From Pseudonocardia abyssalis (lineage in GTDB: Bacteria > Actinomycetota > Actinomycetes > Mycobacteriales > Pseudonocardiaceae), in assembly GCF_019263705.2 (NCBI RefSeq), contig NZ_JADQDK010000001.1, forward strand, positions 5,332,001 through 5,396,000: a stretch of DNA of 64,000 nucleotides. Direction: 5' to 3'. The notes under the pieces are model-generated. The model was not told the origin of the DNA. It did not search any database and saw only the letters and a program-made list of their open reading frames with translations. Below, one piece after another: positions 24,633 through 32,582 of the stretch. The position numbers and the translations under genes are program-made. The stretch's first letter is position 1. The number at the start of each line of letters is the position of its first letter.

Positions 24633-24967
24633 GTGGACGTCCCGGTCCCGGTCCCGGTCCCGGTCCCGGTCCCGGGGTCGGCGGAGTCGTCGTCGCGGCC
24701 CGGCCCGCCGCGGAACCCGCCGGGCCCGCCGTCGCGGTCGGGCTGGACCGACGTCGGCGCGCCCGGGGCGGCGGTCGCCTGCCCGATCGCGAACCCGCCC
24801 GCCCCGCCGACGAGCAGCAGCCCGGCGACGGCCGCGGCCACGACAGCGCGTCGGCGGCGTCCCGGTCGCGGAGCGGCCGGGGGCACCTGCTCCATGACGT
24901 CGGTGGAGTGCTGGTCGTCCGCCGTCGGCTCCCATCGGGACCCGCCGGCCGGCTGCTCGTCGCTCAC
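24629..24967 (-). CDS. Single-pass membrane protein with Gly-Thr repeat tail
   Basis: 112 residues from GTG 24967 (AGAAGGAG upstream). A cytoplasmic basic region (RPGRRRRA), one membrane helix (~43-65), then an exposed Gly/Asp/Pro-rich tail ending in alternating Gly-Thr. First gene of the flavin electron-transfer operon, coupled by GTGA. Role unknown; perhaps an assembly or anchoring subunit. Confidence 0.7.
   Translation of the reverse strand: MSDEQPAGGSRWEPTADDQHSTDVMEQVPPAAPRPGRRRRAVVAAAVAGLLLVGGAGGFAIGQATAAPGAPTSVQPDRDGGPGGFRGGPGRDDDSADPGTGTGTGTGTGTST
24639..24676. repeat. Tandem hexanucleotide repeat (CCGGTC)n
   Basis: About six head-to-tail CCGGTC units within the gene above, coding on the minus strand for alternating Gly-Thr. 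Because the unit is six bases, copy changes keep the frame and only alter tail length. Confidence 0.85.
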
Positions 24968-25027
24968 GACTGCTCCTTCTGCTCGGTACGCCCAGGGTGG
25001 GCGGCCGGGGTGGGAGCCGTCGGTGAG

Positions 25028-27532
25028 CTAGCTGTGTGTCCGCTGTGGGCGGGGGAGGGCGTCGAGGCCGAGGAGGCGGTCGAGCAGCCGGAAGCGGTAG
25101 GCCAGTGACAGCACCACGAACCAGGTCACCAGCGCGGGCAGCACCGTGGTGAACACCGGCCGGGCCGGGCCCGTCAGCCCGAAGTAGTCCGACAGCACCG
25201 GCACGAACAGCACGAACCCGAACGCCACGACGAGGACGGCGACCAGCACGGCGGGCCTGCGGTCACCGGTCGGGGCCGTCCACGCCGAGAAGATCCGGGC
25301 CGGTGGCATGAGGAGCAGGATGAGCCCGAACGAGGCCAGGGTGACGAAGGTCGAGAGGCCGGTCTGGGCGCCGATCGTCGCCGCGGCCTCGACGAAGTCG
25401 GTGTCGGTGCCGTAGGTCAGGCCGGTGTAGCCCTCGAAGGCGGTGATGACGGACTCCGGTGTGCGGCCGGTCGAGAAGCCGTTCAGCACCGCCTGGTAGA
25501 GCACGGTGTAGACCGCGGTGCCGAACCCCGCGGTGATCACCGCGGCGGGCACGACGAACCGCGCGAGGTTGCCGAGCAGGTTCTCGTCCGGTGCGTCGGC
25601 CCGCGCCCAGAACGTGAGGAACAGGGTGGGCACACCGACGGTGAGCAGCGTCAGTCCGACCTGGGTGGGGGAGTAGGGGAATCCCAGTCCCAGCATCGTG
25701 ACCGCGAGGATCACGACCCCCTGCGTCGCGACGCGGGCCAGGAAGACGTACATCGAGATCGCGATGCCGTTGATGATCTTGCGGCCCTCGGCCTGGGCGG
25801 GCAGGAGAGCGGCGAACGAGTCGTCGACCAGGACGATGTCGGCGACGTCGCGGGTGACCGCGCTCCCGCTGCGCATCGCGACCCCGACCTGGGCACCCTT
25901 GAGCGCACGGGCGTCGTTGACGCCGTCGCCGATCATCGCGACGTAGTGGCCGTGGCGGCGCAGCGACGCGACGATCCGCACCTTCTGCTCGGGGGCGACC
26001 CGGCCGAAGACGGTCGTGCGCGCGACCAGGGCGTCGAGGGCGGGGTCGTCGAGGACGTCCAGATCGCGTCCGCTGACGGGGTCGCCCGCGTCGAGCCCGG
26101 CCTGGGTGGCCAGCGCGGCCACGGTGCGCGGGTCGTCGCCGGAGAGCACCTTGAGCGCGACACCCGCCGCGCGGAACCGGGCGATCGACTCCGCGACCTC
26201 GGGCCGCAGTTCGTCGGCCAGCACCACGACCGCGACGGCCTCCAGCGCATCGAGAGCGGGCCGGCCGTCGTCGTCGCGCAGGTCGGCGCCCCGCGCGAGC
26301 AGCAGGACCCGCAGGCCCCGCGCCGCCCGTCCGGCGACGGCCGCGTCGAGGGCGGCGGGGTCGGCGAGGTGCGGGGCGAGCGTGTCGGGGGCGCCGAGCA
26401 CCCACGTGCCGTCGTCGGTGGTGATCCCCGACCAGCGCAGCGAGGAGGCGAACGGCACCTCGTCGTGCACGGTGCGGGCGGTGCCGGGCAGGGCGGCGGC
26501 GAGCGCGGTGGTCGTCAGGTTCGCGACGGTGACGCTGTGCGCGAAGTCGCCCAGCGCGGCCTCGACGCCTGCCGCCCCGCCGCACGGCTCGATCTCCTCG
26601 AGCACGAGCTTGCCGGTGGTCAGCGTGCCGGTCTTGTCGGTGCAGACGACGTCGACGTTGCTGACCGACTCCACGGCGTTCACCTGCTGCACCAGCGCCC
26701 CGCGCCCGGCGATCCGCGCCGCCCCCGCGGTGTAGGCGACGGCGATGAGGAAGAACAGCCCGTAGGGCACCAGCCCGGACAGCACCGCCGTGGTCTGCAC
26801 GACGCGCAGCAGCGAGATCCCCTCGATCGCGGCCTGGGCGAGGATCGCGCCGCTCATCAGCACCGTCAGCGCCATGACCAGGCGGACGACGAACTCGATC
26901 CGCCGCTGCAGCGGCGTCTTGTCGGTGGTGACGCGCCGCGCCTCCAGCGTGAGCCGCCCCGCGTAGCTCGCCGTGCCGACGTCGCGGGCGAGCATGCGGC
27001 CCGCGCCCGCCACGCACAGGCTGCCCGAGCGCAGCTCGTCGCCGGGGGCCTTGGCGACCGGGTCGGACTCGCCGGTGAGCAGCGACTCGTCGATCTCCAC
27101 GCGCGCGCCGTCGAGCAGCGGTCCGTCGACGACGACCTGGTCGCCCGGCCGCACCGCCACGACGTCGCCGCGGACCACGTCGACCGGGAGGACCTCGACC
27201 TCGGCGCCGTCGCGGACGACGACCACGACGGCGCGGTCGAGCAGTTGCAGCCCGTCGAGCTTGCGCTTGGCCCGGATCTCCTGGGTGGCGCTGATGATCG
27301 CGTTGATCAGCCCCAGGCCGACGCTGATCAGCGCGTCGCTGTAGCGGCCCAGTGTCAGCAGCGTGACCCCGATGGCGAACAGGATCGAGTTGTAGAAGGA
27401 GAAGACGTTGGTGCGCAGGATCGTCGCGTAGGTGCGCGAGGTGCCGCTGACGGCGACGTTCGACTCACCGGCCCGGCGGCGCTGCTCGACCTCGGCCGCG
27501 GTGAGGCCCGCGATGCCCCCCGCGATGTCCAT
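25028..27532 (-). CDS. CtpE-like cation-transporting P-type ATPase
   Basis: 834 residues with the full P-type layout. Actuator motif TGES (153-156), phosphorylation site CTDKTGTL with Asp 299, hinge MIGDGVNDA, and about ten membrane helices in the P2-type arrangement. It is closest in pattern to mycobacterial CtpE, a calcium transporter. One oddity: the M4 motif, usually PEGL in calcium pumps, reads VPYGL here, so a key ion-binding Glu is absent. Substrate therefore uncertain. Stands alone, with no cotranscribed regulator. Confidence 0.85.
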   Translation of the reverse strand: MDIAGGIAGLTAAEVEQRRRAGESNVAVSGTSRTYATILRTNVFSFYNSILFAIGVTLLTLGRYSDALISVGLGLINAIISATQEIRAKRKLDGLQLLDRAVVVVVRDGAEVEVLPVDVVRGDVVAVRPGDQVVVDGPLLDGARVEIDESLLTGESDPVAKAPGDELRSGSLCVAGAGRMLARDVGTASYAGRLTLEARRVTTDKTPLQRRIEFVVRLVMALTVLMSGAILAQAAIEGISLLRVVQTTAVLSGLVPYGLFFLIAVAYTAGAARIAGRGALVQQVNAVESVSNVDVVCTDKTGTLTTGKLVLEEIEPCGGAAGVEAALGDFAHSVTVANLTTTALAAALPGTARTVHDEVPFASSLRWSGITTDDGTWVLGAPDTLAPHLADPAALDAAVAGRAARGLRVLLLARGADLRDDDGRPALDALEAVAVVVLADELRPEVAESIARFRAAGVALKVLSGDDPRTVAALATQAGLDAGDPVSGRDLDVLDDPALDALVARTTVFGRVAPEQKVRIVASLRRHGHYVAMIGDGVNDARALKGAQVGVAMRSGSAVTRDVADIVLVDDSFAALLPAQAEGRKIINGIAISMYVFLARVATQGVVILAVTMLGLGFPYSPTQVGLTLLTVGVPTLFLTFWARADAPDENLLGNLARFVVPAAVITAGFGTAVYTVLYQAVLNGFSTGRTPESVITAFEGYTGLTYGTDTDFVEAAATIGAQTGLSTFVTLASFGLILLLMPPARIFSAWTAPTGDRRPAVLVAVLVVAFGFVLFVPVLSDYFGLTGPARPVFTTVLPALVTWFVVLSLAYRFRLLDRLLGLDALPRPQRTHS

Positions 27533-27559
27533 GGCGGGGATGATCGCAGGCCGGGAGGG

Positions 27560-28021
27560 TCAGTCGGCCGGGAGCCCGGACTCCAGGTAGGCCGGCACAC
27601 CGGTCCGCCGGGTGTCGATGGCGGCCAGCACGCGGCGGACCGACCGCGGCTCCATCATCACGAACAGCTCGTCGGGCGACAGGAAGGCCCACGACGTCAG
27701 CACATCGGGGGCCAGCTCGATGCGGTCGAGCTGCGCCTCGGTGAGCGTGCCGCCGTCGAAGACGAAGCGGACCCGCTCCTCGCGCACCAGCGGGGCCCAG
27801 TCGACGACGAGCAGGGGCCCGGGCGGCAGGTCGAGCCGCAGCTGGTGGTGCAGGACCCGCGTGCACGCCTCGCGCGGCGTCTCGCCCTTCTCCACCTCAC
27901 CGCCGGGGATCTCCCAGCGGGGTTTGTAGGTGGGCTCGACGATCAGGACCTGCCCGTCGTGGTCGAGGAAGAGCACAGCGGCCGCGGCGGCGGGGCGCGC
28001 GATGTTGTCGACGATGTCCAC
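27560..28021 (-). CDS. Nudix-fold protein with degenerate Nudix box
   Basis: 153 residues from GTG 28021. The fold is recognisable: AAAVLFLDHDGQVLIVEPTY, then PRWEIPGGEVEKGETP. But the box that should read REUXEEXGU is RVLHHQLRL: all three catalytic/metal Glu residues are replaced. The DNA is clean and in frame there. It is therefore probably not a classical pyrophosphohydrolase; it may be a ligand-binding regulator or use other residues. Possibly cotranscribed with the methyltransferase (17 bases away). Confidence 0.8.
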   Translation of the reverse strand: MDIVDNIARPAAAAAVLFLDHDGQVLIVEPTYKPRWEIPGGEVEKGETPREACTRVLHHQLRLDLPPGPLLVVDWAPLVREERVRFVFDGGTLTEAQLDRIELAPDVLTSWAFLSPDELFVMMEPRSVRRVLAAIDTRRTGVPAYLESGLPAD

Positions 28022-28038
28022 GGTGGTCCCCCGAGTCG

Positions 28039-28821
28039 TCAGGCGGGTGCGGTGCCGATGATCCCGCGCAGCTGCAGCGTCGCCCTGATCGGGAGCCCAG
28101 TCCTGACGAACGGGGCCGCCGCCTGCAGGCACGCGTCCCGGAAGGCCTCCTCGCCCGCCGCGACGACCGCTTCGTAACCCGGTCCGGTCGACGCCAGGCC
28201 GCGGGCGTAGTGCTCGGCGTCGGCGAACTCCAGCACGAACGGGACGTCGAAGAGCTCCCCGGGTTCGAGGCCGGCCGCGGCGAGGAACTCCGCGGCCACC
28301 CCGGGTCGCTTGAGGGCGACCATGTCGGACTGGCGGTCGACCTGCGGCGGTGTCGCCAGCCGGAACGGGGCGAACAGCGGGCCGCCCTGCGACGCGGCCA
28401 TCTCGCCCCAGAACGTGATCGCCACCCGCCCGCCGGGGCGAAGGACGCGCCGGGCCTGCGCGATCGCGCCCGGGGTGGTGGCCCAGATGCCGCGGAAGCT
28501 GGTGACGGCGTCGAACGACGAGGCGGGGAAATGCGGCTCGGCCATGTCGCCGACGACGACGCGGCTGTCCGGGTTGCGCAGCGCGGCCACCGCGGCGAGC
28601 CGGACCGAGGCGTCCACACCGGACACCTCGGCCCCGGTCAGCCGCGCGAGCTCCATCGCGAGCCCGGACCCGCACGCCATGTCGAGCACGGTGCTGCCCG
28701 GCCCGATCCCGAGCAGGCGGTGGACGTGCAGGTACTCCCGGACGGCGGCGGGCTCCATCAGGGTGGCGAAGTCGGCGGCCCGCCGACCCCAGCCCTCGTC
28801 GACGGTCCGCCACTGCTCCAC
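28039..28821 (-). CDS. Class I SAM-dependent methyltransferase
   Basis: 260 residues from GTG 28821. Motif I is VLDMACGSGLAMELA, the acidic residue follows in VSGVDAS, VVVGDMAEPHFP is motif II, and ARRVLRPGGRVAITFWG is the post-motif typical of UbiE/Methyltransf_11 proteins. It methylates an unknown small molecule. It is five bases after the Rieske gene and likely in the same operon. Confidence 0.85.
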   Translation of the reverse strand: MEQWRTVDEGWGRRAADFATLMEPAAVREYLHVHRLLGIGPGSTVLDMACGSGLAMELARLTGAEVSGVDASVRLAAVAALRNPDSRVVVGDMAEPHFPASSFDAVTSFRGIWATTPGAIAQARRVLRPGGRVAITFWGEMAASQGGPLFAPFRLATPPQVDRQSDMVALKRPGVAAEFLAAAGLEPGELFDVPFVLEFADAEHYARGLASTGPGYEAVVAAGEEAFRDACLQAAAPFVRTGLPIRATLQLRGIIGTAPA

Positions 28822-28826
28822 GACGG

Positions 28827-29183
28827 CTAGTGGTACGGCTTGTGGGGGATCGCGGCGTCGTTGAGCTGCTGGTCCATGTCGACCCAGATCGCGTCGTCCT
28901 CGATCTTGCACGCGTAGACCGGGATCGGGGCCACGGCCGGCACGCCCTTCGGCTCGCCCGTGCGCAGGTCGAAGCACGAGTTGTGGGCCGGGCAGATCAG
29001 GGTGTCGTCCTCCTGCAGATAACCCTCGTTGAGGGGCTGCTGCTGATGGGTGCACGTGTTGTGCACCGCGGCGACCTCGTCCTCGTAGAGCCGGACGAGG
29101 CAGACCGGCTCGCCCGCCAGCTGGACGACCATCATGTCGCCCTCCTCGAGCTGGTCCAGGTCCGCGACCGCTTCCCACGTCAT
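28827..29183 (-). CDS. Rieske [2Fe-2S] ferredoxin
   Basis: 118 residues with ribosome site AGGAGG. Cluster ligands are Cys 44/His 46 (CTHQ) and Cys 64/His 67 (CPAH). The size matches soluble Rieske ferredoxins that feed aromatic-ring oxygenases, but no oxygenase alpha subunit is nearby. The context, a DUF2231-Rieske membrane protein just upstream, suggests a shared redox role instead. Confidence 0.88.
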   Translation of the reverse strand: MTWEAVADLDQLEEGDMMVVQLAGEPVCLVRLYEDEVAAVHNTCTHQQQPLNEGYLQEDDTLICPAHNSCFDLRTGEPKGVPAVAPIPVYACKIEDDAIWVDMDQQLNDAAIPHKPYH

Positions 29184-29191
29184 GGTTCCTC

Positions 29192-30121
29192 CTAGGATTT
29201 CTTGCGTCGTGCCGCGGGCAGGGAGCCCCGGACCTCGACCCAGCCGTTGCGCAGGCGCGTGGGCAGGACCGGCTGGGGGTGGTGCGCAGGGCCGCGGACG
29301 ATCCGGCCGTCGCGCACGTCGAACCTGGACTCGTGCAGCGGGCAGGTCACGACGCAGTCGACGACCGGGCCCCGCGAGAGCAGCGCGCCCGCGTGGCTGC
29401 ACAGGTCGTCGATCGCGTGGACGGTGTCGCCCGAGCGGTGCAGCATCACCTGCCGGCCGTCGACGGTGACGCCGGCGGTCGCGCCGTCGGGCAGGTCGGA
29501 CTCCTCGACCGCCTGCACCCAGCGCGTCGGGCCGGTCGTCGTGGCGACCCGGTTGACCATGACGGCCTTGCCCTGCACCAGGTGCCCGCCGACGTACCCG
29601 GCGGCGCCCGTGACGGCCATGCTCGCCAGGCCCAGCACCTGCGCGGGGCGGCGGTGCCCGTTGACCCGCGCGACCAGCGAGGCGCCCTGCAGCGCGGTGC
29701 CCGCGAGGTTGAGCAGGCCGTGGAACAGGCCGGTGCGGCGGTCGTCGCCGTCGCTGACGGTCCAGTCGGTGAAGCCGGTGGCGACCGTGCCGGCGGCGGC
29801 GAGCAGCCCGGCGGCGCTCAACGTGCCCGCGGCGTCGAGGCCCCCGTCGGTCGACGTGTCCTTGCCCAGCGCGTCGAGGACGACGGTGCCGGCCCAGAAG
29901 CCGATCGGCAGGTCACTGAGCGCCGCGTGCAGGGAGTGCCCGGCCCAGCGGCCCCCGTGCATGAGCTCGACCAGCAGATTGTCGCGGTGGCGGTCGTAGA
30001 GCGGCTGCGACACCGCCGAGACCGACTCCTCCAGCGACTTCAGCCACGGCCACCGCTCCACCCTCGCGAACAGGTGCCGGTGCCACGTGGTGACCCCGAT
30101 GGGTCCTTCAGCGTCCGACAT
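29192..30121 (-). CDS. DUF2231 membrane protein fused to a Rieske domain
   Basis: 309 residues. Residues ~40-195 are DUF2231 (HSLHAALSDLPIGFWAGTV and further helices, about four membrane spans). Residues ~205-300 are a Rieske domain with CSHAG and CPLHES as [2Fe-2S] ligands. The fusion joins a quinone- or heme-like membrane module to an electron carrier. It is nine bases upstream of the soluble Rieske gene, so they are probably one redox unit. Confidence 0.85.
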   Translation of the reverse strand: MSDAEGPIGVTTWHRHLFARVERWPWLKSLEESVSAVSQPLYDRHRDNLLVELMHGGRWAGHSLHAALSDLPIGFWAGTVVLDALGKDTSTDGGLDAAGTLSAAGLLAAAGTVATGFTDWTVSDGDDRRTGLFHGLLNLAGTALQGASLVARVNGHRRPAQVLGLASMAVTGAAGYVGGHLVQGKAVMVNRVATTTGPTRWVQAVEESDLPDGATAGVTVDGRQVMLHRSGDTVHAIDDLCSHAGALLSRGPVVDCVVTCPLHESRFDVRDGRIVRGPAHHPQPVLPTRLRNGWVEVRGSLPAARRKKS

Positions 30122-30167
30122 GGACTCTCCCGTTCCGACTGCGGTGGCGCGCAGTCAGGGGACCGTC

Positions 30168-31382
30168 TCACCCTGGGATGGTCCCGGGCGTCTCATCGTG
30201 CGACGCACGGCGGACACCCGGCAGCAGTCGCAGTGCGTGCAGGGCCGTCGACAGCTCGGCGAGCGCGGTCGGGTGCTCCAGGTTGCGCCCGGTGTGCTCG
30301 GCGATCCGGCGCAGGCGGTGCCGGACGGTGTTGGCGTGCACGAACATCCGGGAGCCGGTGACGGTCGCCGAGCCGCCGGTGGCGAGCCAGGTCTCCAGCG
30401 TCTCCAGAAGCACGTCCTGCTCGTCGCGGCGCAGCTCCAGCAGGTCGCCGAGCACGCGACGGGCGATCTGCACGGCGGCCTCCGGGGCGGCGGCGACGAG
30501 CGTGGCGAGCGGCGTGTCGTCGAAGCGCCGGACCGACGGGGCCCCGGCCGGTGCGCTCTGCAGCGCGATGCGGGCGAGGTAGAGCGCTCGGGGCGTCTCG
30601 GCGAGCGCCGGGTAGACCGGGCTGACGCCGACGCGCCCGGGCGCCGCAGCACCGACGACCCGCACGGCGTCCGAGGCGTCGGGGCCGGGCAGCGACACCA
30701 CGCCGACCTCGATGTCGGGCAGCAGCCGCCACGCCGAGGAGACGTTGACGGCACGGAGCTTCGACGCGATCTCCGGCAGCGCGACCGTGCCGACCGCGGC
30801 CACCTCCGCCGCGATGGTGACGAACGAACCGGTCGACGGCAGGTCCAGGCCGTTGGCGATCTCCCACACCGAGCCCACTGCCCCGGTCGTCAGGGCCTCC
30901 ACCAGCGCCGAGCGCTCCTGCTCGTGGCGGCGCAGCAGGTGCGCGGTGGCGTCGCGGTGGGCCGTCGTGAGCACCGCGGAGTACTCGTCGGCCTTCCAGA
31001 ACACGTGCGTGGCCAGCGCGGCGAGCCCCCGCGCGTCGACGCCGGCCCCGATCGCCTCGGCCGCGAGGATCTCCCAGAACACCGCGAAACCGATCCGGAA
31101 ACCGGCGAGGAGCTCGGGCAGCGGCGCGCCGGCCCGGCCGCGCAGCTCGCCGGTGCGGCGGGCGGCGGCGAGGTCGGCGCCGTCGGGGAGCGGGTCGGTG
31201 CGCAGCAGGTACCGGACGTTGTCGACGGCGGCGGTCCGCAGCGCCTCCGTGCTGACGTAGGTCTGGTCGCGGTAGAGCGGGAGGTCGCCCTGCACGCGCG
31301 CCACGATCCGGTCGGCGACCTCGTCGAGGCGCCGGAGCAGGGCGGGGGCGACGAGGGGCAGCGCGCTCGGGACGTCGGCCAC
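30168..31382 (-). CDS. PucR-type transcriptional regulator
   Basis: 404 residues from GTG 31382. The N-terminal helical sensor region resembles RsbRD/PucR inputs, the middle is a degenerate GGDEF-like fold, and the C-terminus is the PucR helix-turn-helix (LLETLETWLATGG, then MFVHANTVRHRLRRIAEHTG). It is divergent from the alpha/beta hydrolase (139-base gap), which it may control. The ligand is unknown. Confidence 0.85.
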   Translation of the reverse strand: MADVPSALPLVAPALLRRLDEVADRIVARVQGDLPLYRDQTYVSTEALRTAAVDNVRYLLRTDPLPDGADLAAARRTGELRGRAGAPLPELLAGFRIGFAVFWEILAAEAIGAGVDARGLAALATHVFWKADEYSAVLTTAHRDATAHLLRRHEQERSALVEALTTGAVGSVWEIANGLDLPSTGSFVTIAAEVAAVGTVALPEIASKLRAVNVSSAWRLLPDIEVGVVSLPGPDASDAVRVVGAAAPGRVGVSPVYPALAETPRALYLARIALQSAPAGAPSVRRFDDTPLATLVAAAPEAAVQIARRVLGDLLELRRDEQDVLLETLETWLATGGSATVTGSRMFVHANTVRHRLRRIAEHTGRNLEHPTALAELSTALHALRLLPGVRRASHDETPGTIPG

Positions 31383-31520
31383 GGCGTGAGCCTAGGACCC
31401 GGGACCGGGTGTGCGTGCGGACAATCCGGACGTCCCAGCGGTGTCCGCGGGAACCTCGCCGCCGGGCGGGGGCCGCCGCCACGCTCGACGGGTCCCCATC
31501 GCCCCACCGGAAGGCCCGTC

Positions 31521-32327
31521 ATGACCACCGCACCCGACACCATCGTCCTCGTCCACGGCTTCTGGGTCACCCCCCGGAGCTGGGAGGACTGGATCGCGCA
31601 CTACGAGGCGAAGGGCTACCGGGTCCTCGCGCCCGCCTACCCCGGCTTCGAGGTCGAGGTCGAGGCGCTCAACGCCGACCCGTCCCCGGTCGAGGCGGTG
31701 ACCATCACCTCGATCGTCGAGCACCTGGAGTCCGTCGTCCGCGGGCTCGACGCGCCGCCGATCATCATGGGCCACTCGGCGGGCGGGGCGTTCACCCAGA
31801 TCCTGCTCGACCACGGCTTCGGCGCCGCCGGCGTCGCGCTGAACTCGGCGCCCACCGAGGGCGTGCCGATCGTGCCGCTGAGCCAGGTCAGGTCGACGTT
31901 CCCGGTGCTGAAGAACCCGGCCAACCGGCACCGGGCCATCGCCTACGACTTCGAGCACTGGAACTACGCCTTCACCAACACCTTCCCCGAGGACCGCGCC
32001 CGCGCCCTCTACGAGCGCTACGCCGTGCCGGTCTCCGGGCGGATCCTGTTCGAGAGCGCACTGGCCAACCTCACCCCCGGCCACGGCGGCACCCACGTCG
32101 ACTACGCCAACGCGGGCCGCGCGCCGCTGCTGCTGGTCGGCGGCAGCGAGGACCACATCATGCCGCCCGCCGTGCAGCGCTCCAACGCGAAGCACTACAC
32201 GGCGGACGGGACGCTCACCGAGTACGTCGAGTTCGGGGGGAAGCCGCACCTGCTGCCGGCCGCGCCCGGCTGGGAGGAGATCGCCGACTACGTCCTGGCG
32301 TGGGCGGTGCGCAACGCGCGACGATGA
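31521..32327 (+). CDS. Alpha/beta hydrolase
   Basis: 268 residues from ATG 31521. Oxyanion loop LVHGFW, nucleophile elbow MGHSAGG, acid region LLVGGSEDHIMP, and His in FGGKPHLL near the C-terminus. It has the size of esterase/haloperoxidase-like hydrolases and no signal peptide. Divergent from the PucR gene. Substrate unknown. Confidence 0.88.
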   Translation: MTTAPDTIVLVHGFWVTPRSWEDWIAHYEAKGYRVLAPAYPGFEVEVEALNADPSPVEAVTITSIVEHLESVVRGLDAPPIIMGHSAGGAFTQILLDHGFGAAGVALNSAPTEGVPIVPLSQVRSTFPVLKNPANRHRAIAYDFEHWNYAFTNTFPEDRARALYERYAVPVSGRILFESALANLTPGHGGTHVDYANAGRAPLLLVGGSEDHIMPPAVQRSNAKHYTADGTLTEYVEFGGKPHLLPAAPGWEEIADYVLAWAVRNARR

Positions 32328-32331
32328 CGGG

Positions 32332-32562
32332 GTGACGGACGAGGAGCTGGTGGTCGAGTTCGCGCTCGCGCGGCTCGACCACCCCGGCCTCGACCTCGAG
32401 GAGATCGCCGCGGTGGTCGTCCGCCGCGCCGGTCCCGACCGGCAGCTGGAGTTCGCCTCCCGCAACCTCGCTCAGCGCGGTGAGCTGCGCGGCGGGGCGT
32501 ACGAGACGGCCGTGGAGTACGTCCTGCGCGTGGTCCTGCGGCTGCGCGACGCCGCCGACTGA
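32332..32562 (+). CDS. Small hypothetical protein (76 residues)
   Basis: GTG 32332, four bases after the hydrolase stop. Helical and acidic: EELVVEFALARLDHPGLDLEE, ending VEYVLRVVLRLRDAAD. Not recognised. Spacing supports cotranscription with the hydrolase. Confidence 0.6.
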   Translation: MTDEELVVEFALARLDHPGLDLEEIAAVVVRRAGPDRQLEFASRNLAQRGELRGGAYETAVEYVLRVVLRLRDAAD

Positions 32563-32582
32563 GCCGTCACCGCAGCAGCCGG

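Noticed and set aside
24639..24676. Possible CRISPR or minisatellite array
   Set aside because: Six-base head-to-tail units with no spacers, lying inside a coding region; a simple in-frame tandem repeat.
25946..28177. Long plus-strand open frame opposite the P-type ATPase
   Set aside because: Antisense to a gene with every P-type motif intact; the product is repetitive Arg/Asp/Gln without a fold.
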